Assembly: GCA_944472155.2 (NCBI GenBank)
Contig: OX235271.1
Coordinates: 102,127,256 to 102,191,255 of the forward strand
DNA from: Trichobilharzia szidati
Taxonomy: Eukaryota > Platyhelminthes > Trematoda > Strigeidida > Schistosomatidae
Reading direction: 5' to 3'
Length of the DNA stretch: 64,000 bases
Position 1 is the stretch's first letter. The number at the start of each line of letters is the position of its first letter. Below are positions 1-10,665 of this stretch, one piece after another. A model generated the notes under the pieces. The model was not told where the DNA came from and did not search any database. It saw only the letters and a list, made by a program, of their open reading frames with translations. Made by a program: the position numbers and the translations under genes.

Positions 1-961
1 TTGAATAAGATGTCGCCTACAATTTCATACATGCACACATATTTATCAGACTAAGACAAAACTGAATAAGAGAATTGAAAGTTTTTATTCATCTTTATTG
101 ACTGTAAGATTTTCTGTCTCATTTTCTTCAAGTGGCTGTTGTCAAGCCTTACTGATAATCTACTTTTTCTTCATCTCTTTAAGACAGAAATCATTTAGGC
201 GGAAATCACTCAGTGTATATAAAGAGGGAATAAATATGCTTACGAGTAAAGTTTATTTCAATTAGTGCATGAATTCAGGGGGTAGATATCGTCACATAAA
301 CTGACATCATTTAGAGAACCACTGAAGACAAAGAAACACTGGGTAGCTGGGACTCTTCCATAATGCTCATTGACTGCCTTAGGAGGGATTGAACTCAGTA
401 CCTTCAAGTTATAAAGTGAGTCTCTGGACCATTCAGTTTCAGTGAACTGTGAGAACTGTTATCTCACCAATATACCACCACAAGTAACTAAAACCATCAT
501 TGAGCATCTGCCATACACACACACACGACATTATGAACCAGATCAACAATTCCCTTAATTGTTGTCGGTTCATGACGCAATATACACTGAAATCAATCTA
601 AAACCTTAGGAGACCCAAAGGTCAAATACATAAACGATTTTTACATGGAATATAGATACATGTCTACATATCTTTTACATTTTCTTAGATGTGAATTGGT
701 GTTGACGGGTCAAAGAATCAACTGTGTTTAGTAATATGCTTCAATTTTAGTTGAAAAAGTATTTAAGATGAAGAACTCACTTAAGCACTTGGAGGATTTA
801 AATCAGCTTATACAAATTATCGAAGCCTAATACTTAAGAAATAAACTGTGTCTGTAATATTGAGTGATGTGGCATTACAATGAACTGTATGCATTCATAT
901 GAACTGTGATCAAGATTTGACCGAATAGTTCCAAAATAATTGGGCACCAAGTGAGAAGTAG
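1..961. other. non-coding, presumed intron or 5' flank of the Lhx2/9-type gene
   Basis: Apart from the T-SINE fragment at 290-440 I see AT-rich unique-looking sequence with no supported gene. All of 1-16544 probably lies in the intron between LIM1 and LIM2 exons, or upstream of the gene. Confidence 0.6.
290..440 (-). mobile_element. T-SINE fragment
   Basis: A minus-oriented diverged copy: the tail gacatcatttagagaaccac, the hammerhead region agctgggactcttcc and a remnant of the tRNA-like head are visible. Confidence 0.55.
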
Positions 962-1009
962 ACTTTTAAAAAAATAATTATATTTGTAACATCTCAGCAA
1001 AATTGAAAT

Positions 1010-1066
1010 GATTAATTCCAACGTTTCGTTCGGCAATCTGGTCCGAACTTCTTCAGGGAAATTAAT
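1010..1066 (-). ncRNA. hammerhead ribozyme motif, PLE type (left arm)
   Basis: Mirror copy of the motif at 1282-1338 on the opposite strand, with the same core, stem II, GAAA and stem I pairing intact. Confidence 0.7.
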
Positions 1067-1281
1067 TGAAATTAACATAACAGAGGTTTATATATAAAAG
1101 GAACATCTCTTGTTTTTAAAAACTTTGTCCAATCACATGAGTCATGAAACAGGTATCAACATGTATAGTAAACAAAATTGTATGAACTGTGATACCTGCT
1201 TCATGATTCATATGATTGGACAAAGTTTTTAAAAACAAGAGATGTTCCTTTTATATATAAACCTCTGTCATGTTAATTTCA

Positions 1282-1338
1282 ATTAATTTCCCTGAAGAAG
1301 TTCGGACCAGATTGCCGAACGAAACGTTGGAATTAATC
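1282..1338 (+). ncRNA. hammerhead ribozyme motif, PLE type (right arm)
   Basis: Core CTGAAGA at 1292-1298, stem II GTTCGG/CCGAAC around a 9-base loop, GAAA at 1321-1324, minimal stem III ACGT, and a GUU cleavage triplet ending at 1328. Stem I pairs ATTAATTTCC (1282-1291) with GGAATTAAT (1329-1337) with one bulged T. All core positions required by the hammerhead consensus CUGANGA...GAAA...UH are present. Confidence 0.72.
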
Positions 1339-2189
1339 ATTTCATTTTTGCTGAGACTTGACAAATATGTATTTTTTTAAACTGCATGCATTGTCAGATG
1401 TTTAGAAATAAAGCTAAGGAATATGGAATTTTATGTTATGATTATCATAAATTATTGCCAAAGATGGATACCTAAATTGTTTTCTATGGTATTCAATGTT
1501 GTTAGAAGTCAATGAAAGAAATTACCTGTAAGTATAGAGTATTTCTTCAAAATATCGAATTCCAAGAATACTAACCCGGTGTTATGTTAGCCAAGCCACT
1601 AAACCTAAGTGCTAACCAAGCCACCATTTCAACGCGATCATTACATATAATACTTAGCTATTATTGCGAATTAATGCCATATAGACTGTCCATTTATCAT
1701 CACCGCACTAGCTGCCCAGCTAGATATTCTCCGGTCAATTCTGATCGTATTGAATTAGAAGAGCAGCCGGGCATTACCTGATAGTGAACGGAAATTTACG
1801 ATAGCTGGATATTACCCATGGTTGTGTACACGCAGACTATCATTCATAAGATTATACAGTCAGTTATCCATCCACACTGTATTAATAATAATAAGAAGAA
1901 GAAGTGAGGTTCCTTTTAGATCTATATTAATTATTCAAAATAAAGTAGGTGTTCTATCAGTCATTCACAGAATAGTGATTAATAAAAATAATAAAAGACT
2001 TATTTGGAACAACTTGTCTACACACAAAGCAGAAACCTCAGAATGTTTTATTGCAAAGTATTTAGTCCTTGTGAAGAATCTCCGAACAAGATAATCATTT
2101 ATATATCATGTGAAACAATATTGTTCTATTTTCAAGAATTAGTTTGTAGGGATTGTATGTGTGTCAGGTTAGACTACGGATTGATGCTC

Positions 2190-2600
2190 TCTAGTGACTG
2201 GCTACAAGAAGAAGTTACCTGGAGCTCTAGAGAAAAATCGTGACCAGTGGGATCCATCCATAAGGGAGTGGAGATGGATTTCCCGCCGATGACATTGGTT
2301 GGTGGTCGTGCTATAGTCACGAATTGGTAGAAGTTCGAATTCATGGACTGGCTATTGAATCGCATCCCATTGGTTGAATGATATACGAGCTTGCCTTGTA
2401 ACTGTAAGGTCCTGGGTTCGAATCCCAGTGGGTGCGTACTGCCGATGACTCCCAAACTAGGATGAAACAGCAGCTGTCCAGTACTCCCTGGTTTTCAATG
2501 GTTCTCTAACTGATATCAGTCCGTGATCAACTCGTAAAACTATTATTTCTGTTCCATTACAGTCTAGGTAGTTGAAACAATATAATTAAAGAGAAACATC
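2190..2600 (+). mobile_element. T-SINE, near full length
   Basis: Contains the 5' part (gaccagtgggatccatccat), a tRNA-like head with B box GGGTTCGAATCCC at 2413-2425, and a hammerhead segment at 2436-2490 in which the core reads CCGATGA (U4 changed). The tail tggttctctaactgatatca follows. Confidence 0.8.
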
Positions 2601-3097
2601 ATATCAATAATTTCAATATAGTCAATAAATAAACGATGATTGATTAATTGACTAACGAAAGAGCAAATATTTCTATTCCCTTTCCATTTCAATATAACAC
2701 ACGCACACACATACCATATACACTATCCCACTTAATATTACTGATTTCAGTGTGACACTTGAAACAAAAATGAGATAAAAACAACAAAAACACAAAAAAA
2801 ACAAGGGTGAAACAATTTGACCCTTTACAGAAAAAAAAGAATACTTGAGTGGACGTTTTTGCTTGAATATATTTCAACATGTTAGAGTGTTAGCGTGATA
2901 AAAGATTATTTCTTTTTTTTGTGTCTCCCCTATTCATTGTTTTGCACACTTCTTATTAATTCCTTGTCCTATTTCTGATAATCTTACCCAACCTCCTCCC
3001 TCTTTAATTTCGTCATCATCATCAGCATCTTAAGTCATTGCTGTGATTACTTCTCTGGAACATGCAAAACAATTGTCCTTCTAACTTATCAAACTTA

Positions 3098-3128
<31 letters not shown>

Positions 3129-3834
3129 CAATTTATGCCTCATATATATAAAAGACAGTAAGGTATGTGTTTGTTTATAAACTCCTTTTTTTGTGGATAT
3201 AACTTGTGAGATATTCTTAAGTGTATTTGCCTTCACTCTCATTTTATCCCTACATCTGTTTTGTCCGCTGTTCCACTCACTCACTTCCCCTCTCTCTCTC
3301 CATCTTCCTCTCCCTTGTAATCCTTGTAATTTATTCATCTTCGTGTAGAAATACATGCAGATAACAAAACAAATTTTAAAAAATTGAAGTGAGATCATTC
3401 TAAAAAATAAGTTAAAAGTAAAAGTAGAGCTTATTTTAAATAAAATTCAGTTGAGCATAGATAATCCTTCATGTTCTTCTTGTAGTCCATCTCTTTCTCT
3501 CATCACTGCTACTATAACACCTTCTTTTATAATGCATAATACTTTTATTGATTAATTTTTGAATTCTATTCCTTCTTCGTCTTCTTCTTCTTGCTTTTAC
3601 TGTGCTACTTCGCTTCGCTTCACTTCACACTGAATGAGATTTACACTCTTATTTTTTGAATCAAAAAAGGAGTCAGCTGTCACATGGCAGATAATAATAC
3701 TGTCATGCAGAAAATAATTGACTTAATTTTTTGTTTTTTAAAATTTTTATTAACCTATCAAGTCTTGAGTTATCAACAGTCCAGGTAGATGGTGTCAGCT
3801 TGTCATCATCATACTACTTTTTATTGGTTTTATT
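2600..3834. other. non-coding, low-complexity AT-rich
   Basis: Contains poly-A and poly-T runs, the TA repeat and a CTTCTT tract near 3565-3595. No gene seen. Confidence 0.6.
3102..3128. repeat. (TA)n microsatellite
   Basis: An uninterrupted TA repeat. A shorter AT run lies at about 6945-6961. Confidence 0.9.
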
Positions 3835-4066
3835 CTCCTGAGTTCCTAGTGGAACATAGAGGGCTTCAAGAGAGAGGTCTTAAGTTTCAGTAGCAGTGGT
3901 GTTTTTTGTTTTTACAGGATGGGGTTGCTAGACTCATGCTCGACCTTCCCTCTTTACCAGGCTTACTACTGGCTAGGCGAGGTAAAGGAGTGCGTCTGTG
4001 ACCGGGGATCGAACCCCAGACCATCTGCTTGGTTGGTCAGTGTCCTACCACTGAATCAACGACGCA
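3835..4066 (-). mobile_element. G-SINE
   Basis: A minus-oriented copy with a Gly-like tRNA head (B box gatcgaaccccagacc on the plus strand), a body with ctctttaccaggcttactac, and the 3' tail ttcctagtggaacatagagg that resembles the RTE end. Confidence 0.8.
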
Positions 4067-4202
4067 ATCGTTATACTATAATTGCATCTAATTAGTTGGT
4101 GATCAGCTACTTTCTTAGCCTTATGATTCTCTACCGTTTAACGCTAGAAGGCATCCCTTTTACTGGTTAGGGGATGTGGTTAAATTAGGATTGCATCATC
4201 GT

Positions 4203-4444
4203 ATCCTACTTAAATGTGCGTCGGTGGCATAGCGGTTAGGACGCTCACCGACCATGCACATGGTCCGGGGTTCGATCCCCGGCCGACGCACTCCTTTACC
4301 TCGCTAAGCCAGAAATAATGCTAGTGAAGAGGGAAGGCAACCCATTCCTGTAAAAATAAACACTGCTACAGAAACTTCAAGCCACTAGCTTGAAGCCCTA
4401 TGTTCCACTGGGGAACGTGAAGGAAAAAAAATCCTACTCAAATG
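4203..4444 (+). mobile_element. G-SINE with target-site duplication
   Basis: The head gcgtcggtggcatagcggtt has a good A box, with B box GGGGTTCGATCCCC at 4267-4280. The tail is ttgaagccctatgttccact plus an A run. It is flanked by atcctacttaaatg (4203-4216) and atcctactcaaatg (4431-4444), a 14-base duplication with one mismatch. It is among the best-preserved copies. Confidence 0.9.
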
Positions 4445-4539
4445 GCAGTTGATCAGGATTGGTTTAGAAGTGATGATTTGTAGTTCATTTCGTAAGGTAA
4501 AAAATTGAAACTGTGAGTTTCACTGGTGTAAATAAAACT

Positions 4540-4870
4540 ATATAAAAGTTTGATCACGGATTGAAATCTGTTAGAGAACCATTGAAAACTAGGGAATACT
4601 TGACAGCTGTTTCGTTGAGTCACACATTTACAGAAGTGAAAATTCATGGGCCCTGAATGCCCTTCCCGTGGCTGGTCAGTGAGGTCAATGAGCTCGCATC
4701 CTGGCTCCGATCTATGATAGGTCATGGTTGGCTACTGATGAAGAGTCTCAAATAAGGACGAAACAGCTATCTAGTACTCTAACGTCTTTCATGGTTCTCT
4801 AACAGACACCAAGCTATTATCAAAATTGAAACCAAACAAATCCCTGTAAACTAATGCTTGAAAATATGAA
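4540..4870. mobile_element. T-SINE pair in inverted arrangement
   Basis: 4545-4615 is a minus-oriented tail and hammerhead part (gagaaccattgaaaactagg, gacagctgtttcgtt). 4640-4870 is a plus-oriented copy with the segment ctgatgaagagtctc, GGACGAAAC and a tail. Between them lies a poorly preserved head. Confidence 0.65.
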
Positions 4871-5289
4871 TTCATTGGCAGTTAGTTTTATCTTCACTTT
4901 TCCTAACATCAGAGTATAGTTACTGAGATTTCAGGGAATATGTGTGATTTCCAGTTCGTTTAGATTCATGGATCTGTTGATTATTGACAATGGAATTTAG
5001 GATTTACACTATTTTTTCGATATTTAGAACTGGTTGGCTACAAGTATTTGGATGTCTGAGGGAATGATGAAGTTCCTATTAATATACAAAGACATTTGAA
5101 GCGGTCGACCTCATTAATACTGTTTAATATTCCGGTTCTAGAGGAGATTACATCCATTAGGATACAGACAAATCCAACTCATGAGTCTAGATGGGGACAA
5201 GATACACTTTTATCGTTAATCACCACAAAATCAATAAAACAATAATAACACTTCATTTAATATCGAGTCACTTACCTAAAAAGCTCGTA

Positions 5290-5395
5290 TATATATGCTT
5301 CGTCCTAGTTTGGGACTCTTCGGTAGTGCTCACCCACCGGGGTTCAAACCCAGGACTTTCCTGTTACAAGGCGATCTCATAGACCGAGAGAAATC
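5290..5395 (-). mobile_element. T-SINE fragment
   Basis: Head and hammerhead 5' half only: cgtcctagtttgggactctt, then ggggttcaaacccaggac, then ttacaaggcgatctcatagacc-type head sequence. Confidence 0.75.
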
Positions 5396-6039
5396 GATTT
5401 GTTATATTAGAATCAACAGTTATTTCCTACTTAATGCACAGCTTCATTATACTTATGGAAGAGATCTGTAGATTACTCTAAATGTTTAATAAACTGTTAT
5501 TTAGTGGCAGCAAAACCGTAACTCAAAGTTTAATTCATTATTAACTTGGATAAAACTTCGTGATCAGATATGACTATATGCACAGACAAACTACCCGCTG
5601 GATATAAATTATAACTTCTGGCAAAAAGGCGTCATGAAATATATTCAGGTGTAGGAAGAATTAATATGAAAGGGGAAGTTACTCTATGGTTTTCATACTT
5701 TCTACTCAACGCATGTTATTACCACTGCATCTAATTTGTCTGAACAGTTTGATTTTATAGACTGAACCTGTCCAAGATGATATATATGTTACTGATTGAA
5801 ATGGTAACCATTCAAATTGAAAAATAGTGCTTGTCTACCAGATTAAAGTAATCGGTCAGAATTTCAGCCTCTGACATAATATCTAAGTAAATTCTGTATG
5901 AAAGACTAATCGATATTTAATAGTTTATAACTGGCATCTTTAATCAATTAAAATTCCATCTGACCAGTGGAACTTATACATGTTGTGTGTATAACTTCGA
6001 ACTGCTTATAAGTGTATAGTGAAACGGTGGTTTGAGTAG

Positions 6040-6500
6040 CGTCAAACCCCAGGTCGTCAGGTGGAACACAAATGGGTAGTGACGAGTTGGGCCTACAAAT
6101 GTAACATGGTGAAGATCATGTGAGGAGAGTGACGAAAGCGTGTAGGCAATCTTTTTTTCATTCCTTTACGTTCCCAGTGGAACATAGGGCTCCAAGATAG
6201 AGCTTTGAAGTTTCGGTAGCTGTAGTATTTATTTTTACGGGATGGGGTTGCTAGCCTCATACCCAACCTCCCCTCTTTACCAGTCTTATTACTAGTTTAG
6301 CAAGGTTTAGGAGTGCGTTCGCCGGGGGTCGAACCCCGAACCACCTGCGTAGTAGGCGAGTATTTTACCGCTGTGCCACCGACGCACGTAGGCAATCTTA
6401 GAGGCAGTTAAAACAGACTGCGGAGAACAGAGTGAAATGAAGACGTGATGCCGAAGCCCTATTTTCTACTCTGAACCCCTAAGAATAATAGTAATAATGG
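6040..6500 (+). mobile_element. RTE-type LINE 3' fragment, split by a G-SINE
   Basis: Positions 6055-6152 and 6388-6480 together match the 3' end of the other RTE copies (aagatcatgtgaggagagtg, then gccgaagccctattttctac) and end in an AAT-rich tail near 6480-6500. A minus-oriented G-SINE interrupts it at 6154-6387. Confidence 0.75.
6142..6399 (-). mobile_element. G-SINE nested in an RTE copy, with 12-base TSD
   Basis: A complete minus-oriented G-SINE (6154-6387) flanked by gtaggcaatctt at 6142-6153 and again at 6388-6399. The poly-T at the left is its A tail. The duplication shows target-primed insertion into an older RTE fragment. Confidence 0.9.
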
Positions 6501-7429
6501 TGTTTATGCATCTATTTTTGACAATTCGAATTCGGCAAAGAATAATGATTAAGCCATGACAAGATGCAAACCAGGAACTTTAGCCTTACTGAGCAGACAA
6601 TCGATCAACTAAGATATTGAACTCAAAAATCTTTATACAGAATAGTTTTTTATCTTCCAATTTTTTTCATGACTTCCTTCGTCGTTATCTTTCTTAAGAA
6701 GTGATTTATTCTAAAAACCTACTATAGCAACTAACTTCTCTACCGCTTCTATTACGTAAGAGAGGGATGAGATATTTCCTTTTGAATGTTATCCCTTGAC
6801 AAATATAGAAATGAGCAATAAACACTTAACAGGATTACTTACTTATCATTTCGATTGAGAGTGACAACGCAAAGTGGACTCCTTTCATTTTCTTTTGTAT
6901 ATATGTTTATACCTTGGAAACAAGAACCACCAGGGAAGTTCCACAATATATATATATATATCACAAGTACGCCTTGTGGTTTCTTAAGAAAGAAATTAGG
7001 CCTTCTCAAGAGGAAAAAGAAAACTATAAAGTGAGCATGAAAAACAATTGAATACTGAAGGTTCTCATCATCAGAGCTTTATTGTTATTATTGTTGCTAT
7101 CTCCTTGTGTAATTCCTTCAGTGTTAATACAATGAAAGTGAAGTAAATAAACTCTATAGGATTCCTTAATAATCCTATTTTAATTAAATTACACGTACAT
7201 CAAATATCTCTGCTCACGATAATCAGCACTTTACCCGATCTCACAACACTTTATGCTTTCCAGTAGAAATATAGTAACCGAGTATATCCACTTTTCTTTT
7301 TTTGTTTCTATAGAATGAGAGAAATTAGTTATTTGAAGTATTTTACAAAATATTTAAAAAAAGATCTATTGATAAAATCTTGTTCTATGTCAATAAAAAA
7401 CTCCTGTATATTGTTTTATTTCAGCAAAT

Positions 7430-7668
7430 AGGATTTTTTCATTCCTTGGTGTTCCAAGTGGAGCATAAGACTTGAAGCTTGAGCTTTAGAGTTTCAGCAG
7501 CAGTGATGTTTATTTACTGGGTGGGATAGTTAGCCCCAGACCTAACATTCTCTGCTCTTTCTTTCGGATTTAATTCCGGATGGTAAACTAAGCGAGGTTA
7601 AGGAGTGCATCGGTCGGGAACTGAACCTAGACTACGAGCACTCTACCACTGAAACACCGACGCACACA
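7430..7668 (-). mobile_element. G-SINE, diverged
   Basis: A minus-oriented copy: tail cattccttggtgttccaagtgg, degraded body and head ending acaccgacgcac. No clear target duplication is visible. Confidence 0.7.
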
Positions 7669-8044
7669 TTCGATTTCTAAGGTGGTCAGAGGATATTGCA
7701 AAGTATTTGCCAAACATACAACACCTAATTGTCCTTGATTAACTAATGAGAAAACCTTTCATGCCCTGTTAAACTGGTCATCATTGCTCGTCTATGAAGA
7801 TTTCAATTTTTAAGATGGTGCAAGTACTAAGTGTTATTTTTTTTAAATTTTCGTCTTTTACACTGGCCTCTTCCACTCTCAAGCATTACCGTTAAAGTCT
7901 TCAGTATCATAGAAGGGAATGAATATTTTTTTTAAACATAGAATCTTTGAAGTTGAAATATGTCTGAGTGTATGTGTTCTATAATTGTTACATAAAAATC
8001 TATCATCTCTTGAAACAGAATTTCGTCACTTTGATTTTGTATCA

Positions 8045-8280
8045 TTTACCTATGAGTGGCTTAATGGTATACGAGCTCGCCTTGTAACCAGAAGGTCCTG
8101 GGTTCGAATCCCGGTGGGTGCGTACTGCTAGAGTCCCAAACTAGGACGAAACAGCTGTCCAGTACTCCCAGGTTTTCCAATGGTTCTCTAACTAATGTCA
8201 GCTCATGATGAAATCCTGTAACCAATCAACCAAATCCCTACAAACCGACACTTGAATATCTATGAGTCAGTTTATCACTG
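8045..8280 (+). mobile_element. T-SINE
   Basis: Good head (gcttaatggtatacgagctc...gggttcgaatcccggtgggt). The hammerhead region has lost bases in the first core strand (gtactgctagagtccc) but keeps GGACGAAACAGCTGTCCAGT. The tail runs to cgacacttga at 8259. Confidence 0.85.
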
Positions 8281-9094
8281 TACTCACAGAAAACTAAAAT
8301 TCATAAACCCCTGATTTTGTTAGTAATAGTAATAATTGTCTCTAAATTGATGAACTGAGATGCTATCGTAAAATGCAGTGGGTTTTTTCTGATGAGCTCA
8401 ATTTCATTTTGTTTCATAAATCTTCAGAGTATAAACGAGAGAATGATTCTTGATTTCGAATCTATCAGAAGCTACATTTTCATCAGGAATAGTTTTCCAG
8501 CGAAATGAATTAGATAAGAGGTCTAGGAATCAGAAGGTAACTCTCCTTAGTTCGTAGACTTCACAGGTAAAGTTATTTTTTATTGGTCAAAATACTTGAT
8601 AGAAAAGAGACCCAACTGATATGAAATTAAACATTACGACTGTAGACTTCAGGTAAATATGAAGACTGGCTAACAGTATAAGGTATATTATTCACTTGCA
8701 CATGTAGGATTATAACTGAACCAGAATTTGGAAACACTTATGTAGTCAATCTGAAAACATACCAATAATCAGTGTATTTGATAGCTAGGCGAATTTGTCT
8801 AAAAAAATAGATTATGTTTCGTGCGATCCAAACTTTGAATACTAGTTATGTTCACACGCCATAAAATTGGAGCTCTTAGCACTGTCTCAATTACTGAGAT
8901 GGTTTCACATCATATGTTGTTGAGCGTACTTATATATTATGCCTAAAATAAGTCCAGTTAGTGTTGGTATTTAACAGTTCTATAATTAAATTCCTTTAGC
9001 CTTAAATGAATATGCAAGATGTTCCTTTGATAACAGTTAATGAGTCCTGTTTCAGTTAAAACATCGACTGAAACACCTTTTCGGATCTCTTTAG

Positions 9095-9180
9095 CTCCCG
9101 ATGGTTCTCTAACTAATGTCAATTTATGAAGAGATCTGCCCTGACATAAATTAAATCCTTACAAGCCAACACTTGAAGAC
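9095..9180 (+). mobile_element. T-SINE tail fragment
   Basis: Only the 3' part is present: cccgatggttctctaactaa through ttacaagccaacacttga. Confidence 0.65.
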
Positions 9181-9889
9181 TTTTGATTAATTAAAAGACC
9201 TAATAGATGGAATGCTTTTTCAAAGTGTCTCTCTCCTGAATGCGATTTCCTCCTCTGAATCTGAATTATGTAATAAGTTATGCCAATTAAAACAGAGAAA
9301 TTTAAAACTGTACCACAGTACATAAATAATTGTCAAGCAATACAAATTTAAGTATATTGGCCAATGTATATCTTAGTATAATTTGGTAGAGTTATTCCTC
9401 TACGTGGAGTCTTTATGAGCCCCAGTAAGTACGGATCGAGGATGTGCAGCTCTCTGCTGGCTGACTTCTGACACCTCATACATAAAAACTTCCTTTCTAG
9501 TGTAAATAATGGCACATTTAATTCAACTTGCCCTTCCATGTGAATTGTACGCATTCACTCCATAAAGACAAGATATAATAATTTCTGCATTTATCTACCA
9601 CCAATATACACAGATCGTTAAGTACATTATGTAAAATACATCTAAAGGCGGAGAGTTGATAAATGTAGTGAGGACAAAACTTTTCAGTGATTTATCAAAC
9701 TACTTCTAAGTAGTATGTGTAAAGCGTAAGTTATTAATTTGCATAGCGATAGTGTTCCAATCATTTTAACATATCCCTTCACTGTACTCATCTACTAAGA
9801 ACGGATAACTTCGTTGATTTTTGATTCTTTATCTGACAGATTGACTAGAACCTTATTCTTCACTTATTTTTACTGCTTCACTCAATTCC

Positions 9890-10300
9890 ATATTAGTTTG
9901 TTTATTAGGTATATCACACAGTGAAACAGTATTATTTACTGGATGACGTTTCGAACAAAATTTATTGTTCATAATCATATCAGTTGTGATCACACGACTT
10001 TGACACTTGAGTTTTATAGTTTTCTTTGTTCTCTCCTATTTGTCGTATGGGTAGTAGAATTTTCCAGATATCGGGGACAGGTGATGAATCATTCCTATTA
10101 CATGTATTTGTAGTTGATTCGATAAACAAAGCTTCTGTTATCAATCTCTCCTTATACCCTGTGACATTAGATTTTAAAACTGTCATCCTATTCCATCCTA
10201 TTTTATGGTTGTGTGTGACTGCATGTAGTGCTATAGCTGAACTATTCACTGGATTTCTTATCTTATTCGGGTCAACCAATATAGACTTTTCTAAGTGCCC
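9890..10300 (-). mobile_element. Penelope-like element fragment (endonuclease C-terminus and 3' end)
   Basis: Minus-strand translation from 10279 to 9980 reads like the C-terminal part of a PLE GIY-YIG endonuclease, e.g. SAIALHAVTHNHKIGW and ITEALFIESTTNTCNRN, followed by PVPDIWKILLP. Beyond the stop (9980 down to 9915) is a stem GAACAA/TTGTTC followed by GAAACGTCATCC, a decayed hammerhead-like segment. The element is 5'-truncated. Confidence 0.7.
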
Positions 10301-10369
10301 ACAGTGCCCAAGTTTTACACATATATATTAATATGCTTCACTCAATATTAAGCACGTCGTGTATGAGGA

Positions 10370-10665
10370 GAAATACTCACCGATGACATCGGCTAGTGGT
10401 CACACCATACCGTGAACTGGCAGAAGTTGGAATTCATGGATCATTGGATCGGGTCCTGGTGACTTAATGGTCTACGAGCTCGCCTTGTAACCAGAAGGTC
10501 CTGGGTTTGAACCCCAGTGGTTGAGTATTGCTGAAGAGTCCCAAACTAGGCTGACAAAACAGCTGTCCAGTACTCCTAGGTTCTCCAATGTTTCTCTAAC
10601 TGATGTCAGTTCATGATGATATTCTGATACCAATCAAATCCATGTAAACCGAAACTTGATTTAGA
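10370..10665 (+). mobile_element. T-SINE
   Basis: Contains the 5' part, head (tggtctacgagctcgccttg) and hammerhead segment 10526-10575 with an intact CTGAAGA core and GTC/CAGTAC. The GAAA strand is disrupted to GACAAAA. Confidence 0.85.

Larger units (their letters stand above)
962..1383. repeat. large inverted repeat built from two PLE-type terminal segments
   Basis: Arms at about 962-1159 and 1190-1383 are near-perfect reverse complements around a ~30-base spacer. Each arm contains one hammerhead-like motif (1010-1066 minus, 1282-1338 plus). Hammerhead-bearing terminal repeats are a known trait of Penelope-like elements, which is my basis for the class; no reverse transcriptase remains here. 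Confidence 0.75.
6500..9890. other. non-coding stretches between repeats
   Basis: Outside the G-SINE (7430-7668), T-SINE (8045-8280) and T-SINE tail (9095-9180) I see nothing that codes or folds convincingly. The same applies to 5400-6040. Confidence 0.55.

Noticed and set aside
4217..4290. tRNA gene call for the Gly-like cloverleaf
   Set aside because: The head folds partly like a tRNA but is fused to a SINE body with target duplications and recurs at many sites; it is a SINE promoter head.
8058..8125. tRNA-Thr-like sequences as genes
   Set aside because: Similar heads recur about 20 times always followed by the same hammerhead and tail, and acceptor stems do not pair, so they are SINE heads.
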